A stretch of DNA of 64,000 nt from Spirosoma luteum DSM 19990 (GCF_000374065.1 NZ_KB893279.1:223285-287284), one strand, 5' to 3'. Shown: positions 17,920-26,458, counted from the first letter of the stretch. Numbers and translations: made by a program. Notes: a model not told the origin generated them from the letters alone.

Positions 17920-20111
17920 TGACCACGGAAACAAAAAACCCAATGCTCTCCCTGTATAATGGGGTTAGAGACACGACCGGAACAGAGATTTCATTACAGG
18001 AGTTTCTTGATGGAATTGTTACCGGAAAATGGGAGAATGAAGTAAATGCCGTTCGTGCGTTGTGGAATGATGAAGCCAAGCAAAAGGCTCTGAAAATTCA
18101 GCAATTAAACGTTACCATTGGCGGGACATTTAGCACCAATAACAACGCTAATTTACAGGACCCTTCGGGTTACATGGCCGTTGATATTGATGAATTAGAT
18201 GGTGAATTAGAAACAGTTCGACTACAGGTAAATAACGACCCTTACACCTACGCTAGTTTTGCGTCTATACGTGGCAAAGGTTTGTGCGTAATTATCAAGA
18301 TTCATCCTGAACGGTGGGATGAATCTTGGGAGGGTATTAAAGCCTATTACATGCAGAAATATTGCCGGGTAGTTGACAAGTCAACAGGCAATATTTCCCG
18401 GCGACGGTTCATTAGTTTTGATAAAGAAACCTACGTAAATGAACGGGCGAATTTATTTAAACTCTACCTCAAAAAAGAGCGAAAAGCCCCTAAACCGGCT
18501 GGTACTGTCATACATACCAAAGGGGATATTGAATACGTCATTCAGCAATTTGAACAGCGCGGTATCGAGTTGCACGATTCAACAAGAGATTGGGTTCGTG
18601 CTGGACTAGCCTTCGCCAGTGAGTATGACACTGGAGGGCTGGATTATTTCCAGCGAGTTAGCCAGTTTCGGCATGACTATGATCCGGTTGAGACCGAAAA
18701 AATGTACCGATACCTTTGCCGTAACAAGCTGGGAAAGGTAACCATCTCTACTTTTTACTGGATAGCAAAAGAGAACGGGTGTGATATAATGACACCTAAG
18801 ACCCGCGACATAGCCAGAACGGCTACCATGCAGAAGCGGCAAAAAATAAAGGCTGAGGATGTCATTGATTCACTGGTAAAGGTGGGGGGGGTGGGCCGGG
18901 ATGATGCGGAACAAATTGTTAAGCAGGTCTACGAAAGTGCTGAAGAAATACAGACCGATGATACACTTTTTGACCAACTGGAATTATTTCTGCGGCAAAA
19001 TTACCCGATGCGCCGAAACGAAATATCACGCTACATTGAAGATGAAAAAGGACGTAGTTTGATTGATGATGATTTTAATACTATTTGGGTTCATTCAGTC
19101 AAAGTTTTAGGGGATCGCGTTTCGGATAAAATGGTGAACAAACTAATTCACTCCAGCTTTACGCCAACCTATAACCCAATCAAAGATTTTTTTCGGGATT
19201 ATACGTATAGAAAACCTACTGGTTTGATTATGTCTTTGGCTGAAACAATCGAGACAGATACGGGGGTGGGGCCGGGTGAATTTTTCCCAAACTATGCGGA
19301 GGTGTTTGTTCGTAAGTGGTTGATCGGAATTGTTTCGGCGGTATTTGGTGAACACTGTGAATTAATATTAACCCTGACAGGCGAACCCGGCACAGGAAAG
19401 ACGGAATGGTTTAGGCGTTTATTGCCCCCCGAATTAGGTGTTTATTTTGCCGAAACAACTTGGCCTATTACAAAAGATACGGACATGCTGATGTGTGAAA
19501 ACCTGATAACGTTCAATGATGAATGGAAAGGAAAAACCGTAAAAGACCCCGAAACGCTGAAAGGTTACGCCAGCGTGGACCGCTTCACGCTCAGGGAACC
19601 ATACGGTAAGTCTTTTGTCAAACGGCGTAGGCTTGCTGTAATGTGCGGCACTTCAAACCCTACCCGAATTATTGCCGACTCTAACAACAATAGAAAGGTT
19701 ATCCCCATCAATGTACTTTCCATTAATTACGAAGCCTATAACGCCATTGACAAGATAGACTTGTTTATGGAGGCTTATCACGCTTACATGGGTGGAGAGC
19801 GACACCACCTGACTAAAGATGAAATCAAACGCTTTAATGAGAGTACCAGTAGTTTTGATGATGCGTCGATTGAACGGCAAATTATTGATGAATACTTTGC
19901 CCTCCCTTCTGGTGTTGGGGGCGAACCTGTTCAGTGGATCAGCTCACACGAAATTCAGACTAAAATGGAAGTTTGGGCCAACAACCGCAAACTCGACAAC
20001 CGTAAAATTGGTCATGAATTACAATCAGCGGGTTTTAAGCGCAGACAAAAAAGGGGCGAATTTGGTAAGCAGCTATGGGGGTATGACGTAATTGTCACCA
20101 GTAGATTATAG
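17916..20111 (+). CDS. Phage replication protein: BT4734-like primase domain, PriCT-2 and VapE ATPase
   Basis: The 731-residue protein joins three parts: an N-terminal BT4734/BF3469-type domain (about 75-190, with FASIRGKGLCVIIKIHPERW and RRRFISFDKETYVN), a PriCT-2 primase-associated domain (about 205-290) and a VapE-type P-loop ATPase with Walker A GEPGTGKT at 489-496 and acidic NDEWKGK downstream. Such fusions initiate replication in Bacteroidetes phages and mobile islands, priming and unwinding at their own origin. Directly behind it lies an iteron field, and the first iteron is inside its last codons, so it is the likely origin-binding initiator. Confidence 0.88.
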   Translation: MMTTETKNPMLSLYNGVRDTTGTEISLQEFLDGIVTGKWENEVNAVRALWNDEAKQKALKIQQLNVTIGGTFSTNNNANLQDPSGYMAVDIDELDGELETVRLQVNNDPYTYASFASIRGKGLCVIIKIHPERWDESWEGIKAYYMQKYCRVVDKSTGNISRRRFISFDKETYVNERANLFKLYLKKERKAPKPAGTVIHTKGDIEYVIQQFEQRGIELHDSTRDWVRAGLAFASEYDTGGLDYFQRVSQFRHDYDPVETEKMYRYLCRNKLGKVTISTFYWIAKENGCDIMTPKTRDIARTATMQKRQKIKAEDVIDSLVKVGGVGRDDAEQIVKQVYESAEEIQTDDTLFDQLELFLRQNYPMRRNEISRYIEDEKGRSLIDDDFNTIWVHSVKVLGDRVSDKMVNKLIHSSFTPTYNPIKDFFRDYTYRKPTGLIMSLAETIETDTGVGPGEFFPNYAEVFVRKWLIGIVSAVFGEHCELILTLTGEPGTGKTEWFRRLLPPELGVYFAETTWPITKDTDMLMCENLITFNDEWKGKTVKDPETLKGYASVDRFTLREPYGKSFVKRRRLAVMCGTSNPTRIIADSNNNRKVIPINVLSINYEAYNAIDKIDLFMEAYHAYMGGERHHLTKDEIKRFNESTSSFDDASIERQIIDEYFALPSGVGGEPVQWISSHEIQTKMEVWANNRKLDNRKIGHELQSAGFKRRQKRGEFGKQLWGYDVIVTSRL

Positions 20112-20416
20112 CTGTCACCAGTCTGTCACCAGTAGAAAATAGGGGCACTGGTGACAGCTAAAAACCTGAACCTCACCCTTTTACTCTTACTGTAACCATT
20201 GTCACCAGTAGAAATATATATAAAGTACGGGAGAGTGAGAGAGGGTATAGATATAGAAGTACGGGTATGTGTGTATATTACACTTACGTATAAGAAAGAT
20301 TAGACAAAAATAGTGGTGACACTGGTGACAGGACTTAAAAGCCTAAAGGACAACCTTTTAGCTGTCACCAAAGCCAAAAAATCAGTAGTGACAAACCTTA
20401 AAACAAGTGGTGACAG
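20094..20416. repeat. Iteron field GTCACCAGT, candidate phage replication origin
   Basis: The 305-base gap after the primase gene holds GTCACCAGT or its complement ACTGGTGAC: exact copies at 20094, 20114, 20125, 20201 (forward) and 20147, 20321 (reverse); near copies at 20312, 20364, 20384 and 20406. Forward copies dominate on the left and reverse copies on the right. Between them, about 20207-20310, is an AT-rich, purine-skewed stretch (runs of TATA) suited to unwinding. Repeated initiator sites flanking an AT-rich element next to an initiator gene is the layout of an iteron origin. The copy touching the next start codon suggests autoregulation too. Confidence 0.75.
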
Positions 20417-20653
20417 ATGAAAAAGACCGACATTGAGTATTACAAAAGTGCTGCCTCAAAACTCATGAAGGAGTTTAAGACGCTAAGTGAGTATGAGGCT
20501 ATACGGCTCATTCAGGAAGAAGCCAGGAACGAAACGTTACATAATCTGTATCAGGATTTCAGGCGGGCCTATGTGATTACTGAAGCGGAACCCACCATAC
20601 CGGCTCTGGAGAAAATTGCTATTCTTTTAGAAGATCGCTTACCCGTAATCTAA
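20417..20653 (+). CDS. Small helical phage protein of unknown function
   Basis: Seventy-eight residues, predicted mostly helical and charged, with no family I recognise. It begins right after the last iteron (20406-20414) and is followed 8 bases later by the nuclease gene, so it belongs to the replication cluster. Expression could be controlled by whatever binds the iterons. Confidence 0.65.
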   Translation: MKKTDIEYYKSAASKLMKEFKTLSEYEAIRLIQEEARNETLHNLYQDFRRAYVITEAEPTIPALEKIAILLEDRLPVI

Positions 20654-20661
20654 AAACAACC

Positions 20662-21006
20662 ATGGATAAATCAGAGCTGGCAATGCAAGCCGAAATGTTT
20701 CAATGGCACTGGAACAAGCACCCCCATGAACGGGGGTTGCTTCACGCCAACAATAACAACAGTAGTAACATGATTACCGGCAATCTCAATAAAGCGGTAG
20801 GGGTCGTAAAGGGAGTTGCCGACATGGAATACAACAAAGCCGGGACGACCGTTTTTATTGAGCTAAAAACCAGTACCGGCCAACAATCACCAGAACAGCG
20901 AAGGTGGCAAGCCATGGTCGAATCCGAAGGTTTCCGGTATGTTGTTATTCGATCCCTGATAGAATTTCAAGCACTGATTCAGCAGTACCAAAAAAATTTG
21001 CCCTGA
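20662..21006 (+). CDS. VRR-NUC-domain nuclease
   Basis: A 114-residue stand-alone VRR-NUC nuclease of the PD-(D/E)xK superfamily. Visible: Glu in AEMFQWHW, the glycine-rich GVVKGVADMEY carrying the catalytic Asp, then FIELKTSTGQQSPEQRRWQ, which gives the E-x-K pair and the Q-S-x-x-Q motif of the family, and a final RYVVIRSL strand. Phage members cut branched DNA such as Holliday junctions or flaps. It lies among replication and recombination genes. Confidence 0.88.
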   Translation: MDKSELAMQAEMFQWHWNKHPHERGLLHANNNNSSNMITGNLNKAVGVVKGVADMEYNKAGTTVFIELKTSTGQQSPEQRRWQAMVESEGFRYVVIRSLIEFQALIQQYQKNLP

Positions 21007-21041
21007 CTTTCTATTATTTTATATTTAATTCTATCTTTCTC

Positions 21042-21070
21042 TTGCATCGTATTATATTATTTTATACTTT
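21042..21070 (+). promoter_or_regulatory. Candidate promoter before the recombination genes
   Basis: The 109-base AT-rich gap between the nuclease gene and the next gene contains TTG (21042-21044), 18 bases, then TATACTTT, one mismatch from TAnnTTTG. It would drive the ERF/OB-fold gene set. Confidence 0.35.
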
Positions 21071-21115
21071 TATACCACCCTACCAACAGGGCACCAATCA
21101 ACCCCCTTTTACCCC

Positions 21116-21478
21116 ATGACCAACTTCCTAGCATTTCACAAAACAGGAGCCGAGCCGTTCCGCTGCCTGGTTTTCCAAACGGAGCCTACCATTACGGTAG
21201 TTGAGCCTGTCCGGTACACCCTAGCCGATTCACCCGCTACGCAGCTACGCCGGGCAACAGCGCCGGAGTTGCTACCCTACCGGGCCGAGTATGTTGCCAA
21301 GTCCGGCATTTCTGACGCGGCCATTATCCGCTTCCAAGTGGAGCCGGGCGGCAACTTTTCGGCCCTTATCGACCCAACGCAAACCAACGTCGGCACCTGC
21401 ATTGGCGGGCGCGTTGAGTTCTTCTGCGGACTCCTCACCGACAATTTTAATATTCACCAACTTAACAACGCATACTGA
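21116..21478 (+). CDS. Phage protein of unknown function upstream of ERF
   Basis: A 120-residue protein, beta-rich by appearance, with no family I recognise. It ends one base before the ERF start, so the two are co-expressed. It may be an accessory recombination factor, but only its position suggests that. Confidence 0.65.
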   Translation: MTNFLAFHKTGAEPFRCLVFQTEPTITVVEPVRYTLADSPATQLRRATAPELLPYRAEYVAKSGISDAAIIRFQVEPGGNFSALIDPTQTNVGTCIGGRVEFFCGLLTDNFNIHQLNNAY

Positions 21479-21479
21479 T

Positions 21480-22169
21480 ATGAGCGACGTAAACGCAGGG
21501 TTTGAAGCCTTTTCAAAAGCGCAGAGCCAATTCCGATCTGCCATAAAGGATGCCGCTAACCCGTTTTTCAAATCCAAGTACGCAGACCTTTCCTCCATTT
21601 GGGAGGCTGTAAAAGCGGGTCTGTCAGAAAACGGGCTAATGGTCACCCAACCCATACGGGTAACGGAGTCCGGCATTCAGGTAGAAACGATCATCCGTTA
21701 CAAAGACGGTACTATCATAGAATCCTGCCATTGCCCGGTATTCTGCAAAGTTCAGAATGATGCTCAGGCAATGGGTTCCGCTATCACTTACGCCCGTCGT
21801 TACTCACTCGCGTCTATCCTTTGCATTGTAACGGACGACGACGATGCAAACGGGGCTAATGGTCAACCGGCGCAGTCTCAGGCAAAACCGGCACCTTCTC
21901 CCCAACCAGCACCCGCTCCACCAACTCCGAAGCCAGCCACAAAAGAAGAATTGGCTAAAATGGCTAAATGGCAGACCGACATTGATACACTACCGAATGA
22001 CCCACAGGCCTATACTGAACACCGTGCTGCACTAGCAAGGCTTACCGGCATTAAGCCCGCCGAAATAAAGGAGTTGTTCGATAAGTTCCGGGGCATGGCT
22101 TGGAATAAGGGCATAGACTACAACGAGACAGACAAAGTTTTTTATCACGCCGAACCAACCCCTGCATAA
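21480..22169 (+). CDS. ERF-family single-strand annealing recombinase
   Basis: A 229-residue protein with the ERF superfamily core at residues 1-125: AFSKAQSQF, NPFFKSKYADLSSIWEAVK, the ETIIRYKDGTII strand pair, and the hallmark QAMGSAITYARRYSLASILCI. A Pro/Ala-rich linker (about 130-160) leads to a helical C-terminal region. The start at ATG 21480 fits the family N-terminus; upstream in-frame sequence lies inside the previous gene. ERF proteins anneal complementary single strands for phage recombination, with SSB-like partners; such a partner follows 3 bases downstream. Confidence 0.92.
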   Translation: MSDVNAGFEAFSKAQSQFRSAIKDAANPFFKSKYADLSSIWEAVKAGLSENGLMVTQPIRVTESGIQVETIIRYKDGTIIESCHCPVFCKVQNDAQAMGSAITYARRYSLASILCIVTDDDDANGANGQPAQSQAKPAPSPQPAPAPPTPKPATKEELAKMAKWQTDIDTLPNDPQAYTEHRAALARLTGIKPAEIKELFDKFRGMAWNKGIDYNETDKVFYHAEPTPA

Positions 22170-22172
22170 ATT

Positions 22173-22544
22173 ATGGACATCAAAGGAGCATTTGTCAAAC
22201 AGTTAGAGCAAAAGACAGGACAGGGCAAAAATGGACCCTGGATAAAGCGCGAGTTCGTCATTAATACAGGCGGTCAATACCCGAAAGAGGTTTGTATTGA
22301 GGCCTTCAACGATAAAGGCGATTTGGTAGACGGTTTCGTGGAGGGCGAAGAAATCAGCGTTTCGTATGACCTCGAAAGCAGGGAATATAATGGCCGGTAC
22401 TATACCGCCGTGAAAGCCTACAAGATTAGTTCAGCCACTACAGGAGCCAGTTCGGGCGGGTCAGCACCGCGTCAACAGTCAGCACAGAAGCAGGAGCCTG
22501 TATTTCAGCCGACTCAGGACGAATCAAACGACCTCCCATTTTAA
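22173..22544 (+). CDS. DUF3127 OB-fold single-strand DNA-binding-like protein
   Basis: A 123-residue protein of the DUF3127 type: MDIKGAFVKQLEQKTGQGKN, then a strand pattern ending in SYDLESREYNGRYYTAVKAYKI. The family has an OB fold. The last 35 residues are a disordered linker ending in DESNDLPF, which imitates the acidic-hydrophobic tip (DDDIPF) by which SSB proteins recruit partners. With ERF just upstream, I infer it serves as the phage's single-strand binding protein. This assignment rests on tail and position. Confidence 0.8.
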   Translation: MDIKGAFVKQLEQKTGQGKNGPWIKREFVINTGGQYPKEVCIEAFNDKGDLVDGFVEGEEISVSYDLESREYNGRYYTAVKAYKISSATTGASSGGSAPRQQSAQKQEPVFQPTQDESNDLPF

Positions 22545-22575
22545 GCACTCATAGGGGTTAGGTTGACAGCGCACA

Positions 22576-22596
22576 GCCGGGGCGACGTGTCCCGGC
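22576..22596 (+). promoter_or_regulatory. GC hairpin in the leader of the DUF7666 gene
   Basis: GCCGGG (22576-22581) pairs with CCCGGC (22591-22596). No T-tract follows. It may be an attenuator or an mRNA-stabilising stem; a similar stem precedes the gene at 23634. Confidence 0.3.
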
Positions 22597-22655
22597 CATT
22601 GCCTAGCCCTTTAGAAAAGATAAGAGTAATACACAACTAAAATAAACCCCTTACC

Positions 22656-23501
22656 ATGCGTGGATATAAAGTATTCCGCCCTGATTTCACCTGCCGGGAA
22701 CACCAATTTTCAGAGAATAGTGATCACCAGGTTTCGGGCAAACCTGTACTGTGCGAAAACGGATTTCATTTCTGCCTAAAGCCTAACGACTGCTTCAACT
22801 ATTATGATTTTAAGCCGGAAAATATCGTCTGTGAAGTCGAATCGTTGGGCGAAATCGACACAAAAGAGGATGGCGACAAATGTTGCACCAATCACATCCG
22901 AATTGGAAAACGCCTTTCATGGCACGAAGTATTGACACTTATTAATACCGGACAGGCTAATTCAGGCAGGGCTAACAGCGGCGACCTGAACAGCGGCAAC
23001 CGGAACAGCGGCAACCGGAACAGCGGCGACCTGAACAGCGGCAACCGGAACAGCGGCGACTGGAACAGCGGCGACCTGAACAGCGGCAACCGGAACAGCG
23101 GCGACCTGAACAGCGGCAACCGGAACAGCGGCGACTGGAACAGCGGCGACTCCCTTACGGGAGTCTTATGTACCCAACAGGTTACGGTTAGTTTTTTCGA
23201 TAAACCGTCAAAAATGACCCTTTCAGCATGGAGAGACACGGAAGCATATTGTCTGATGCGTGAGGTTCGGTTGACTGAATGGGTTTCGTGGGCCTCCATG
23301 AGTGATGAGGAAAAGCTACAGTATCCCCGCGCCGAAACGTCGGAAGGATACCTGAAACGCTACGAATACAAACAGGCACACGCTACATGGTGGGCCAATT
23401 TGGACAACCGCCAACGGGAGTTATACCCCGCCCTCCCCAACTTCGACAAAGGCAAGTTCCTGAGTATAACTGGAATTGATATAGATAGTAAGGTTGATTA
23501 A
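22656..23501 (+). CDS. DUF7666 protein with pentapeptide (NSGxx) repeat
   Basis: A 281-residue phage protein. The N-terminal 95 residues are a DUF7666 domain (MRGYKVFRPDFTCRE, KPVLCENGFHFC, NHIRIGKRLSW). Residues 101-165 are thirteen N-S-G-x-x pentapeptides (NSGDL, NSGNR, NSGDW), which form a right-handed beta helix in known structures. A short C-terminal domain (LSAWRDTEAYCLMREVRLTEWVSW onward, plus a YPALPNFDKGKF end) closes it. Pentapeptide proteins can mimic DNA and shield gyrase (MfpA, Qnr), but the length here is short and the function is unknown. Confidence 0.85.
   Translation: MRGYKVFRPDFTCREHQFSENSDHQVSGKPVLCENGFHFCLKPNDCFNYYDFKPENIVCEVESLGEIDTKEDGDKCCTNHIRIGKRLSWHEVLTLINTGQANSGRANSGDLNSGNRNSGNRNSGDLNSGNRNSGDWNSGDLNSGNRNSGDLNSGNRNSGDWNSGDSLTGVLCTQQVTVSFFDKPSKMTLSAWRDTEAYCLMREVRLTEWVSWASMSDEEKLQYPRAETSEGYLKRYEYKQAHATWWANLDNRQRELYPALPNFDKGKFLSITGIDIDSKVD
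22956..23150 (+). repeat. Tandem 15-base repeat encoding pentapeptides
   Basis: Thirteen consecutive 15-base units (consensus AACAGCGGCrAyCkG) with almost identical DNA, inside the DUF7666 gene. Nearly no synonymous drift, so the array is a recent expansion and could change length by slippage in frame. Confidence 0.9.
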
Positions 23502-23526
23502 AAATGGTGTGGATAGTACAGCGAAC

Positions 23527-23566
23527 GCCGGGGGTAATACAAGGCTCCCGGCAGTTCCTTACCCCC
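23527..23566 (+). promoter_or_regulatory. Mutually exclusive hairpins upstream of the gene at 23634
   Basis: GCCGGG (23527-23532) can pair with CCCGGC (23547-23552), or GGGGGTAA (23530-23537) with TTACCCCC (23559-23566). The two stems share 23530-23532, so they cannot form together. This is the geometry of an attenuator or simple riboregulator, in a 132-base gap with no gene. Confidence 0.35.
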
Positions 23567-23633
23567 GCCAGGACGCTGACGAAGCGAAACCAATAGCCCG
23601 TAGAGAGAAGCACCCTAATCACTAGCACCAGCC

Positions 23634-24128
23634 ATGAGCACCGAAACACAAGAAACAGCACTAACCAGCCTGGTAACGCTGGAAAACATTGGGAAATGGT
23701 CCAAAAAGGACCTGTCCAATATCGCCCGTAAGAACGTCGGGGACGTAGCCGATAACGGGGGTGACACGCTCTCTCTATTGGCCCTTGCTGCCAAACTGGA
23801 ACACTTCGCAAAGGAGGTAAAGGAAGCCGCCAAAAGTCGGGGCATTGCTGATTTGGCCCTATACGGCAAAGATGGCGTGGCAAAAGAAGGCGTGAAACTA
23901 CTGATTCGGGAAGTGGGCGTAACCAACGACTACACGAAAGATGAGGTATGGAATGAGCTGTTAGCCGTTGCCGATGCCGCTCAGGAGAAACTAGCCCAGC
24001 ACGAGAACTTGCTAAAGGCTTTGCCACACGGCGGGATGGTCATTGCTCACCCCGATACGGGCATCATGTATCTGGCTTTTCCTCCTGTTAAACAGGGCCG
24101 CGAATCTATTCAGGCAACTATTCAATAA
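23634..24128 (+). CDS. Phage protein of unknown function, helical
   Basis: A 164-residue protein with no family I recognise; two long helical stretches (about 45-70, 100-130). No catalytic motif seen. It opens a run of tightly packed accessory genes. Confidence 0.7.
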   Translation: MSTETQETALTSLVTLENIGKWSKKDLSNIARKNVGDVADNGGDTLSLLALAAKLEHFAKEVKEAAKSRGIADLALYGKDGVAKEGVKLLIREVGVTNDYTKDEVWNELLAVADAAQEKLAQHENLLKALPHGGMVIAHPDTGIMYLAFPPVKQGRESIQATIQ

Positions 24129-24162
24129 CACTCTTAACCGCCCTGAACGGGCACTATCTACA

Positions 24163-24402
24163 ATGACAGAGTCAGTAATCCCATTTAGCCGCATGAAAAC
24201 AAGAACCACACAAGGGCCACATTTCCTACTGGTAGCCAAAACGGCAAGGGCTAGAAAGGCACTCAAAAGGGACCGGCGCGAGTACGAAACAGTGAAGGGC
24301 GGTTACTACCGATTGTCGGTGAGCCTACGTGAACAGCAACAAATGGATTCGGGCAAGTTGACCCGCGTTGACCTGCTCAAAAACATAGGCGTATTCTGCT
24401 AA
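24163..24402 (+). CDS. Small basic phage protein
   Basis: Seventy-nine residues from ATG 24163 (in-frame ATG at 24193 is possible). Very rich in Arg and Lys, with a helix such as TARARKALKRDRREYETVKG, so nucleic-acid binding is plausible. No family recognised. It ends 13 bases before the next gene. Confidence 0.5.
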   Translation: MTESVIPFSRMKTRTTQGPHFLLVAKTARARKALKRDRREYETVKGGYYRLSVSLREQQQMDSGKLTRVDLLKNIGVFC

Positions 24403-24415
24403 CTCTCTCCCAGCC

Positions 24416-25027
24416 ATGCAAACAGCAATTCACATCCCTACTGAGTCAGCAACGCGCAGGCCGACAATCAAGCGCAAATCAGCACTAGACCGCTATAAGG
24501 CGTTTCTAGCCGAACTAAAACAGACCGTTCCCTATAATCGGTTTGTTCCCCTGCTTGGTTCGGAGTTAACGGCCATTCATAACGTTTCCCGTTCCCTTGT
24601 CATTCATCTGGTGGGAATGGGTGCCCTAAAGCGTATCAAACAAAAGAACGTGCCGGGAACCCGCTATCTGTATCAGGCAACCGACAAACTGCCCTTAGTT
24701 ACTGCCGCCGAACTACTGGCCTTTAATAACGACTACCAAATCTCAAACAAGGCCGGTCAGAAAGCAAAGGTTCAGCCCGTAGAACCTTCCGACTTTATGG
24801 AGCCAACGCCTGAACCGCCTGCCGAAAAAACGTACCGGATGGTTGCCTTTTGTAAGTATGGGGATGCCATTACTAAGGCTAGTCTACACGATGCTGACAC
24901 CTACACGGAGAGTGAACTAACGGCGATAATCAACGCACTAATGAGCGGTAAGGATGGGGCTACAGAGGTGCATTTGTGCAAAGTGTTCATGTCGGCCAAA
25001 CGGACAATAACCATCGAATCAGTATGA
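24416..25027 (+). CDS. Phage protein with possible winged-helix domain
   Basis: A 203-residue protein. Residues about 25-95 (DRYKAFLAELKQTVPYNRF to GTRYLYQATDKL) look like a winged-helix domain, with a helix pair and a short wing ending in a tyrosine-rich strand. A Pro/Glu linker (about 120-140) is followed by a second small domain. A DNA-binding role is inferred only. It ends with an ATGA overlap with the next gene. Confidence 0.65.
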   Translation: MQTAIHIPTESATRRPTIKRKSALDRYKAFLAELKQTVPYNRFVPLLGSELTAIHNVSRSLVIHLVGMGALKRIKQKNVPGTRYLYQATDKLPLVTAAELLAFNNDYQISNKAGQKAKVQPVEPSDFMEPTPEPPAEKTYRMVAFCKYGDAITKASLHDADTYTESELTAIINALMSGKDGATEVHLCKVFMSAKRTITIESV

Positions 25028-25206
25028 AAAACGCCTTATCCTACCTGCGCTACGCCAAACTGCCCGCCCTTGCCTACAAGGTGGGCCGGGTAAAGAAAAC
25101 TTTGCTGTCCGACCCCATCACGCTCATTATCGGCATACTGTGCGCCTGTGTTGCCGGGCTTATCGCCTGGGCTGTTGTTGTCAATCCATATATAATTCAC
25201 TACTAA
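25024..25206 (+). CDS. Small single-helix membrane protein
   Basis: Sixty residues, translated through an ATGA overlap. A basic N-terminus (RYAKLPALAYKVGRVKK) precedes one hydrophobic helix (about 32-55). Predicted inner-membrane protein with the basic end inside; function unknown. Confidence 0.6.
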   Translation: MKNALSYLRYAKLPALAYKVGRVKKTLLSDPITLIIGILCACVAGLIAWAVVVNPYIIHY

Positions 25207-25209
25207 GCC

Positions 25210-25320
25210 ATGAAAACAAAACAACCCCTCCGCCTTGACCCCGTATGCGTCCTGACCTGGGCCGGGATTGCTGGAATTGTTGCTTTTGAAATCTACCTAC
25301 TTATCCGCGCAATACCATGA
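25210..25320 (+). CDS. Tiny membrane protein, 36 residues
   Basis: MKTKQPLRLDPVCV, then a single hydrophobic helix of about 18 residues ending LLIRAIP. It begins 3 bases after the previous stop and its own stop overlaps the next start (ATGA). The coupling on both sides supports it as a real gene despite its size. Confidence 0.55.
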   Translation: MKTKQPLRLDPVCVLTWAGIAGIVAFEIYLLIRAIP

Positions 25321-25703
25321 GCTACCCACAAGACCCGCGCCCGGCCATTATTGCCCGCGCCAACGAGATAGCCGCAAAGCACTTGCAACACCGGGCCGCA
25401 AATCCGTTGCCCCAGCCCGTTTCCTTTCGATTGTACGACGTTCTTTCAGGCTTAGGCTCCTACTGGTCAGTCGAGCAGGTAAACAACTACATGGGCACGT
25501 TTACGCTGGTTGAATGCGACAAGGAAGGGGAGCCTTTGGATGACCCCGAAACGATTAACGAGTACAGCCGGGTTAGCATCACCGCGCCGGGTTGGGCTGT
25601 TCACATCCCCCGCCCCCGGTTTCGGGATTTTGCGATGGATTGCCTGAGTGAGTATAAGTGGTGGCTGGTGGTAGGGTTGTGCGTAATCTGGTGGATGGTA
25701 TGA
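25317..25703 (+). CDS. Phage protein with a C-terminal membrane helix
   Basis: A 128-residue protein: soluble domain of about 105 residues, then a tail helix (WWLVVGLCVIWWMV) at the C-terminus, typical of a tail-anchored inner-membrane protein. No family recognised. ATGA overlaps at both ends. Confidence 0.6.
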   Translation: MSYPQDPRPAIIARANEIAAKHLQHRAANPLPQPVSFRLYDVLSGLGSYWSVEQVNNYMGTFTLVECDKEGEPLDDPETINEYSRVSITAPGWAVHIPRPRFRDFAMDCLSEYKWWLVVGLCVIWWMV

Positions 25704-26458
25704 GGGAGATACGGTTGATACAGGGGGATTGCATGGATATAATGAAGTCAATTCCTAGTGGTTCGGTTGACCTACTCCTGCAAGACCCGCCCTATTTTGT
25801 CACTCAGAATGAATGGGATAAGCCGATAGACCTGCAGACGCTTTGGCCGGAATGGTTGCGGATTGCCAAACCGAATGCCGCCTTTGTGTTCACCGCTCAA
25901 CAACCCTTTGCCACTGATTTGATAATGAGCAACCGGAAGCTATTCAGATACGACCTGATTTGGTACAAGGCGTTAGGCTCCGGTTTTTTGAACGCTAATC
26001 GTATGCCGATGCGAAACCATGAGCATATCCTAGTTTTTTACCGCTCCCTGCCAACCTACAACCCGCAAATGGGGAATGGCAATAGAAAAAAGGGGGTACG
26101 TAAACATGATAGAACCGGGACTAACTACGGTTCTTTTGCTACACAGAGTGTCGCGGAATATTTCGATAATGAAGGTAAGAGACACCCCCAAAGCGTAATT
26201 GACTTCACAAACGGCGACCGGCAAAACGAAAGTGACCATCCGACGCAAAAACCCCTATCACTCTGGAGGTATTTAATTCGTACTTATTCCAATCCCGGCG
26301 AACTGGTTTTTGATGGGTACGGCGGGTCAGGCACTACGGCAATATCAGCTTATGATGAGGGTAGGGCTGCAGTCGTATCGGAACTGGACCCCGATTACCA
26401 CGCCCAAAGCGTCAAGCGATTCAACACCCACAAACAGCAACTACAACTCTTTCAATGA
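25700..26458 (+). CDS. DNA adenine/cytosine-N4 methyltransferase
   Basis: A 252-residue methyltransferase in the beta-class order. Motif IV DPPY is at residues 29-32, a target-recognition region is in the middle, then HPTQKPLSLWRYLIRTYSNPG and the SAM-binding FDGYGGSGTT (motif I). It transfers a methyl group from S-adenosylmethionine to an amino nitrogen in DNA. ATG 25700 gives the family start (MREIRLIQGDCMDIM). No restriction enzyme is adjacent, so it is an orphan enzyme, probably protecting phage DNA from host restriction. ATGA overlaps join it to both neighbours. Confidence 0.93.
   Translation: MREIRLIQGDCMDIMKSIPSGSVDLLLQDPPYFVTQNEWDKPIDLQTLWPEWLRIAKPNAAFVFTAQQPFATDLIMSNRKLFRYDLIWYKALGSGFLNANRMPMRNHEHILVFYRSLPTYNPQMGNGNRKKGVRKHDRTGTNYGSFATQSVAEYFDNEGKRHPQSVIDFTNGDRQNESDHPTQKPLSLWRYLIRTYSNPGELVFDGYGGSGTTAISAYDEGRAAVVSELDPDYHAQSVKRFNTHKQQLQLFQ

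Noticed and set aside
22956..23150. CRISPR array
   Set aside because: The 15-base units are contiguous and in frame within a gene, with no spacers.
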